This document shows, in pieces, positions 18,975-22,617 of a DNA stretch of 22,617 nt. The translations under genes were made by a program, and so were the position numbers. Each line of letters begins with the position of its first letter. Within the stretch, counting starts at the first letter, position 1. Source of the DNA: a virus; IMG/VR virus record IMGVR_UViG_3300050138_000019, positions 1 to 22,617 of that record, one strand, 5' to 3'. Under the pieces are notes generated by a model. It saw nothing but the letters and a program-made list of their open reading frames with translations, was not told the origin of the DNA and did no database searches.

Positions 18975-19388
18975 TTACGCGAGCGGCGGGAAGGTATTGT
19001 GCTTTAATTTATTTACTGCCCAAGGAAGTGGCCGCAGATTCTCATGTACATGCAACCCGCTGACAAGCTTACCCTGCATAGGAACGATATGATCCACAGA
19101 CATGCGGACGCCGGTGCCGTCCTGCAAATACCTAGCCACTTTATACGCAAGCTCGATCTTTTCTCGGTCTGCCCACGAAGGAACCCTATTCATCTTCGCG
19201 GCGTGAGCCCACATAATACTAGCCGTGTGCTCGGCCTGAACGCGCGGCGCGGCCCTGTGCTTCTTACGGATGACTTTCCACTTGTCTGGATTAGCAAATC
19301 TCCACGCTGTAGAGCGAGCCTTGCTGGATACTTTGTTTGCAAGGTAGTGAAGGCGCGAGTTGATCCGCATCTGTGCTAGTGAAGTCAT
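18975..19388 (-). CDS. HNH endonuclease-like protein, 137 aa
   Basis: The C-terminal half carries an HNH-type motif: SVDHIVPMQGKLVSGLHVHE (Asp-His, then the conserved G..V.G.H...N) followed by NLRPLPWAVNKLKHN, where Asn-Leu and the final Asn-Lys-Lys...Asn complete the beta-beta-alpha metal fold. The N-terminal part is basic (RFANPDKWKVIRKKHRAAPR) and could bind DNA. The start at 19388 overlaps the metallophosphoesterase stop as ATGA. HNH proteins in phages work in packaging, as nicking enzymes with terminase, or as homing endonucleases; the coupled position inside the operon argues against a recent selfish insertion. Confidence 0.85.
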   Translation of the reverse strand: MTSLAQMRINSRLHYLANKVSSKARSTAWRFANPDKWKVIRKKHRAAPRVQAEHTASIMWAHAAKMNRVPSWADREKIELAYKVARYLQDGTGVRMSVDHIVPMQGKLVSGLHVHENLRPLPWAVNKLKHNTFPPLA

Positions 19389-20488
19389 TCTATTTGACTG
19401 ATGTCGATACGATGGCGCTCGATCTCGCCGTGCGTCCGGTGCAGGACGATGGCGTGGGAGTCGCGGCCCGAGCGGTAGCCCATCCCGGCGGTCCAGGAAT
19501 CGCGGCCAGCCAGCGTGCGGAAGCTCTCGACCATGCACCCTCGAAGCTCGAACACCCGGCGCGTATGGATGTGCCCCGTGTACCAGACGCGGAACTCAGT
19601 CGAGCCCCAGTCTACTGGCTTATCCGCAGCCATGATCTCGCCAAGCGATTCAGGCTTTGTCTGGTCACCGTGCGTGACTCCGATAAGGTTCTTGCCGAAG
19701 ATGTGATAGTGGAACCTGCCTGGGCCGTCGTCAAAGGTAACGCGCGGATTTGCCTCATAGAGAAGCGCAAGAGCCACGGTGAGCATCTGGGATGTGTGCT
19801 CGTCGTGGTTTCCGATCTCGTTAATGACGCGCACAGTAGCGTGCTTGAGAAGCGCAGCTTCAATACAGGAACGCATGATTCTAACGCCAACTCGTAGAAC
19901 CTTCGGCCAGCGGGTGTCGATGTCAAGTACGTGTCCCGACTTAAGCGTGCGGTTCGCGGTGCTGTCCCCATGAAAGAAGTCCCCCACGTTGATGATGATT
20001 GCCTGCTCGCTCGGCGGTGAGCTGTCCACGAGCCGCTTCATTGCGATCTGCATATTAAGCTCTGCAACTTCGAGATCGAAGTCGGTGCCGGTCTCGGCCT
20101 TCCATGCGTACATTCCGATGTGCGGATCTCCGAACGGATAGACCGTCAGCAGATCCGAGTTGACGCGCGCCGGTGCCGGGATAAGCGCAACCTTGGGTGT
20201 ATCCGTGAACGCGCCCTTGATGGCGTCGATCAACTGTTTGGACTGCTCTTCCTGCTGGAGGTTGGCCTTCACCCACTGCAGCTTCGGCGTGCCGTCCGCG
20301 TCAAACAACGTGGACGTTGCTTTCGCGAAGAACCCAACCGGAGGCGGGAAGTGCCCGCACTCGGGAAGGTTCGCGATCACTTCATTGACACCGGACTTGC
20401 TGACCCCCATCTCTTTCGCGATGGCTCTCCCAGACTTACCTTCGGATCTCAGCTTCGCAATCTTCGCACGGTCGAGGGGCTTCTTCAT
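19385..20488 (-). CDS. HTH-calcineurin-like metallophosphoesterase fusion, 367 aa
   Basis: Residues 5-40 form a resolvase-type helix-turn-helix (IAKLRSEGKSGRAIAKEMGV, SKSGVNEVI). After a linker, residues about 112-367 are a calcineurin-like metallophosphoesterase with all metal motifs: FGDPHIG (Asp121, His123), VGDFFHG (Asp170), GNHDE (Asn227, His228, Asp229), THGDQ (His273) and TGHIH (His306, His308). The family cleaves phosphodiesters or phosphomonoesters, often of DNA. The attached DNA-binding head suggests action on DNA at chosen sites or autoregulation; this is inference. It lies between the small terminase (ATGA overlap) and an HNH nuclease. Confidence 0.87.
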   Translation of the reverse strand: MKKPLDRAKIAKLRSEGKSGRAIAKEMGVSKSGVNEVIANLPECGHFPPPVGFFAKATSTLFDADGTPKLQWVKANLQQEEQSKQLIDAIKGAFTDTPKVALIPAPARVNSDLLTVYPFGDPHIGMYAWKAETGTDFDLEVAELNMQIAMKRLVDSSPPSEQAIIINVGDFFHGDSTANRTLKSGHVLDIDTRWPKVLRVGVRIMRSCIEAALLKHATVRVINEIGNHDEHTSQMLTVALALLYEANPRVTFDDGPGRFHYHIFGKNLIGVTHGDQTKPESLGEIMAADKPVDWGSTEFRVWYTGHIHTRRVFELRGCMVESFRTLAGRDSWTAGMGYRSGRDSHAIVLHRTHGEIERHRIDISQIE

Positions 20489-21267
20489 TTGGTGTCCTTG
20501 TCAGTTACGGGATGCCTGGGAGCGGGAACCAGAGCAGTTTGGGTAACAGCTGCAGCTGCCACCGTGGTGCCTTTAACGGTCCCCGCCACCAGGACTTCAG
20601 AGGAGTGTACAGGAATCGCGTTCTGATCGCGAGCTTTTCCGACGAGCGCCGCAGCCTTGCGCAGGATTGCCTCAAGCGCTTGCAGGTCGGACGTCGGGAG
20701 CTTGTTCAGCATACCATGACCGACAGGTCCGCCGCCGTCGCCGTCAGGCAGCCGAGTGCCCTGGTCCTTGACGAGGATGCCCGCAGTCTTGCACAGCAGG
20801 TTGAATGCCTTGACCTTATCCACGAGCTTGATATTTGCGAGCACCCAGAATCCTTTTTTGGGATCGTGGTCTTCGGTTCCGAACCAGACCTGCTCGAAGT
20901 CCTGGATCGCGATGCCCTCTTCGCGCGTCAGTTCGCTGATGCGCTTGGGTCGTGTCTCGCCCGTGGTCTCGTCAGTGATGTGGTAGTCGAGCGGGTTCGA
21001 GTACGCCATGTACGTCAGCTCGCGCTGGACGGAGCCCACGCTAATCATCGCGGTGCGCTTGATGTCAGTCTCAAGGGCGTAGATGTATTCGTAGCAGCGC
21101 TTGCGCATCTCCTTTGCGCGGCCCGATGCGTCACCGGCGACAGAGTACCGACCGGCGGCGAGCGCGGCCTTCGGGGAGCGAGTCTTCACCCACTCAAGCG
21201 CGAACGCGCGCTGGTCAGAGTTCAGGTCTTCCAGGGCTGTGCCCTTACCTCTTACGCTTTGTCCCAC
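20485..21267 (-). CDS. putative terminase small subunit, 260 aa
   Basis: The N-terminal part fits small terminases: LEDLNSDQRAFALEWVKTRS, then PKAALAAGRYSVAGDASGRA, an HTH-like DNA-recognition region, then a helical oligomerisation part (RRE-like IKRTAMISVGSVQRELTYMA). The C-terminal third is Ala/Thr/Val-rich and probably flexible. It would recognise the packaging site and load the large subunit. I chose a GTG at 21267 because GGAGG lies nine to ten bases upstream inside the preceding gene; the ATG at 21330 would overlap that gene by 79 bases. The 5-kb separation from terL is uncommon. Confidence 0.75.
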   Translation of the reverse strand: MGQSVRGKGTALEDLNSDQRAFALEWVKTRSPKAALAAGRYSVAGDASGRAKEMRKRCYEYIYALETDIKRTAMISVGSVQRELTYMAYSNPLDYHITDETTGETRPKRISELTREEGIAIQDFEQVWFGTEDHDPKKGFWVLANIKLVDKVKAFNLLCKTAGILVKDQGTRLPDGDGGGPVGHGMLNKLPTSDLQALEAILRKAAALVGKARDQNAIPVHSSEVLVAGTVKGTTVAAAAVTQTALVPAPRHPVTDKDTK

Positions 21268-21662
21268 AGCGGCGCTCCTCCGGTCATGTAGTTGAGATAG
21301 CTCTCGCGGGCTCGCTCGAACCCTGGGCAAACGTCAGCGTAGTAGTTCTTGATGGTCATGTTTCCGGCGAACACGACTTGGTCAGCTGAGACCTTGCCGC
21401 CCTTCGAGCGCTTCATCTCGAAGAACGCACCGTGGTACTTGCCTACCGGGATCGCCAGGAACAGATCGAACGCGCCGGGTGCGAGCCCCTGCTTCTTCAG
21501 CTGAGCCATCTGTGCCGCGCGCCGCCCAGCGCTACCAGCAAGGTGCGCTCCATTCGGGATCGCGATGACCCACGGATCGTGGCGCATCGTTTGGAGATAC
21601 GCAACGAACAGAGCCTGCTCGTCCTTCTCCAATAAAATCTTGGGTTGGTACAAAAGCCTCAT
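21252..21662 (-). CDS. VRR-NUC domain nuclease, 136 aa
   Basis: This is a stand-alone VRR-NUC protein, the phage type of a PD-(D/E)xK nuclease fold. Visible motifs are Glu in LLEKDEQALFVAYLQ, AIPNGAHLAGSAGRRAAQMA, the catalytic Asp in GLAPGAFDLFLAIP, the E-x-K pair in GAFFEMKRSKGG, and Gln in VSADQ. Such enzymes cut structured or branched DNA, including Holliday-junction-like forms, and may resolve replication intermediates before packaging. The length is typical of phage members. The ATG overlaps the upstream stop (ATGA), and the 3' end contains the SD of the small terminase. Confidence 0.88.
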   Translation of the reverse strand: MRLLYQPKILLEKDEQALFVAYLQTMRHDPWVIAIPNGAHLAGSAGRRAAQMAQLKKQGLAPGAFDLFLAIPVGKYHGAFFEMKRSKGGKVSADQVVFAGNMTIKNYYADVCPGFERARESYLNYMTGGAPLWDKA

Positions 21663-21949
21663 TCGAGATCCGCGCCAAGCATCTCGACGGCTTCCGTCTT
21701 GAACACTTCGAGCCAGCCGATGACCTCGACGTCACTGGCATGACCGCGCTGTGCGACGTAGATGTCCGGCTCGTCCTTGACGTCCTTCTGGTCGATCACC
21801 ACCAGGACGATGACCTTGCACGTCTTGCCGTTGCGGGTTTCGTTTATGACCAGATCCCTGGCCTTAGATAGCAGGTCCGCAGGAGACCATTTTGTGGGGT
21901 CTTCCTGGCGAGCGGCGTCGAGCTTGTCGCGGATGTCGGTGATGCTCAT
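21659..21949 (-). CDS. hypothetical protein, 96 aa
   Basis: The protein starts MSITDIRDKLDAARQEDPTK, has a helical first part (ADLLSKARDLVINE), then two beta strands (CKVIVLVVIDQKD and PDIYVAQRG) and an acidic helical end (WLEVFKTEAVEMLGADLE). It looks like a complete small alpha/beta protein, but no family is recognised. Both ends are fixed by ATGA overlaps with its neighbours, which places it firmly in the operon with the VRR-NUC nuclease. Confidence 0.7.
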   Translation of the reverse strand: MSITDIRDKLDAARQEDPTKWSPADLLSKARDLVINETRNGKTCKVIVLVVIDQKDVKDEPDIYVAQRGHASDVEVIGWLEVFKTEAVEMLGADLE

Positions 21950-22329
21950 AGTTTCAAGACCCCCTCAAGAAGTGGAACCGTGTCAGCCTTGCACCCTGGG
22001 ATGGCGATGCGCGTGCGGAGCTGGTACATCTTGATGTTCTGCTCGAAGCAGGTAAAGAGATCAATCGTGATTCTGTCACCAGTGCGCCAGTACAGAGTCG
22101 CAGGCTTCGGGGTTGCCTTGCTGAACAGAATCATCTGCTCATACAACAGCTTGAACATGTCATCGAAGTTCGCCCCTGGGTATCCCTCTGGCACCTGGAT
22201 CAGGAGCGTGAAGTACGGAGTGCGCGAGCACGTCGTCCGGTCGGCGGGCCACTCAGCGATAGCACTCATGTGGCCGAGCCGGTCCGAGTCGAACAGTCCG
22301 GCGATGGCGTCAACGTGGTACTTGTTCAT
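21946..22329 (-). CDS. hypothetical protein, 127 aa
   Basis: The sequence starts MNKYHVDAIAGLFDSDRLGH and shows a mixed alpha/beta pattern: a strand FTLLIQVPEGYPG, a helix MFKLLYEQMILFSK, and further strands TLYWRTGDRITIDLFTCF and LRTRIAIPG. The layout recalls small phage proteins of unknown role and gives no catalytic motif. No clear SD precedes the ATG; its start overlaps the upstream gene by 20 bases, so translation may depend on coupling. The stop overlaps the next ATG (ATGA). Confidence 0.7.
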   Translation of the reverse strand: MNKYHVDAIAGLFDSDRLGHMSAIAEWPADRTTCSRTPYFTLLIQVPEGYPGANFDDMFKLLYEQMILFSKATPKPATLYWRTGDRITIDLFTCFEQNIKMYQLRTRIAIPGCKADTVPLLEGVLKL

Positions 22330-22495
22330 GGGCTCTGTGCTGCAGCTCGGCGCGAATCGTATTCACGAAGTTCTCCAACTCAACCAGATCTGTGGTGTCG
22401 CAGTATGATAGCATGTTGCCAACCAACATATCCTCCACGCACTTAAGCGCGCTATCGCTCATAAGGTCAAACGTGTGTAAGTGGTTCGCACTCAC
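22310..22495 (-). CDS. small hypothetical protein, 61 aa
   Basis: A GTG start in a GTGA overlap with the partial gene upstream gives MSANHLHTFDLMSDSALKCV, followed by VELENFVNTIRAELQHRAHE, a helical acidic protein with two Cys. An internal ATG at 22462 would give 50 residues but lacks an SD. The upstream extension to 22603 is antiphase to the partial gene and less likely. No family is recognised. Confidence 0.6.
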   Translation of the reverse strand: MSANHLHTFDLMSDSALKCVEDMLVGNMLSYCDTTDLVELENFVNTIRAELQHRAHEQVPR

Positions 22496-22617
22496 TTGAA
22501 GCTCACGCGGTGTTCGAGTCCAGCCTTCTCGAAGACGTCGACCCCGAGCTTTCGCGAGACCCATTCGAGGAACGAGACCTGCGTACCAAACTGCTCTTCC
22601 CACTCGCGCACAGTGAT
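22492..22617 (-). CDS. 3' end of an unknown gene (partial)
   Basis: An open frame enters from the right edge and gives 41 residues, including REWEEQFGTQVSFLEWVSRK and a tail ending RVSFK, with a TGA that overlaps the next GTG. Composition and junction look genuine. The 5' part lies outside the window and no function can be assigned. Confidence 0.6.
   Translation of the reverse strand: MTVREWEEQFGTQVSFLEWVSRKLGVDVFEKAGLEHRVSFK

Overview
The window is one segment of a tailed double-stranded DNA phage (or an uncultivated virus contig). The capsid set (scaffold, a roughly 300-residue major capsid protein, an 856-residue portal and a large terminase) suggests a podovirus-like head. No integrase, attachment site or host housekeeping gene is visible. 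Codon use is GC-rich, tRNA genes carry an encoded CCA end, and the window contains a lipobox and Sec-type signal peptides. Together these suggest a Gram-negative, probably proteobacterial, host; this is inference.

Layout. The first 1.1 kb is a rightward operon of small genes ending in a DUF4326 protein and a terminator. Everything else is on the minus strand, read here in its own direction. (1) 22.6-19.0 kb: small unknown genes, a VRR-NUC nuclease, the small terminase, an HTH-metallophosphoesterase fusion and an HNH nuclease. (2) 18.9-15.9 kb: a secreted protein, a dATP/dGTP diphosphohydrolase-like enzyme, a zinc ribbon, an HD phosphohydrolase, an HslV-like Ntn hydrolase and basic Pro/Ala-rich proteins. 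(3) 15.9-6.7 kb: large terminase, portal, small genes, a GroES-like cochaperonin, a YspA-like SLOG protein, scaffold, a conserved virion-type protein, a putative decoration protein and the major capsid protein, closed by a terminator. (4) 6.7-5.9 kb: seven tRNA genes (Ala, Pro, Gly, Thr, His, Asn, Trp) plus a 170-nt structured, unassigned segment. (5) 5.8 kb: a free-standing 18-codon gene with its own promoter and terminator. (6) 5.7-3.5 kb: a PAPS-type sulfotransferase heading an operon of small proteins. (7) 3.5-1.2 kb: an envelope-directed module with a Gly/Ser/Asn-rich exported protein, a His-rich FN3-like protein, a His/Gly/Tyr-rich exported protein, an 18-residue membrane peptide and an FN3 lipoprotein.

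Gene packing is extreme. Most junctions are ATGA, GTGA, TAATG or TGATG overlaps, and these decide many starts and reveal genes shorter than 60 codons. The few real gaps hold extended -10 promoters of the form TGNTANNNT, often directly after a terminator hairpin.

The most interesting biology is the exported module downstream of the sulfotransferase, which may alter the host envelope; the pairing of an HD phosphohydrolase with a dATP/dGTP diphosphohydrolase, which recalls the nucleotide-pool part of 2-aminoadenine (Z) phages; and the structured segment inside the tRNA array.
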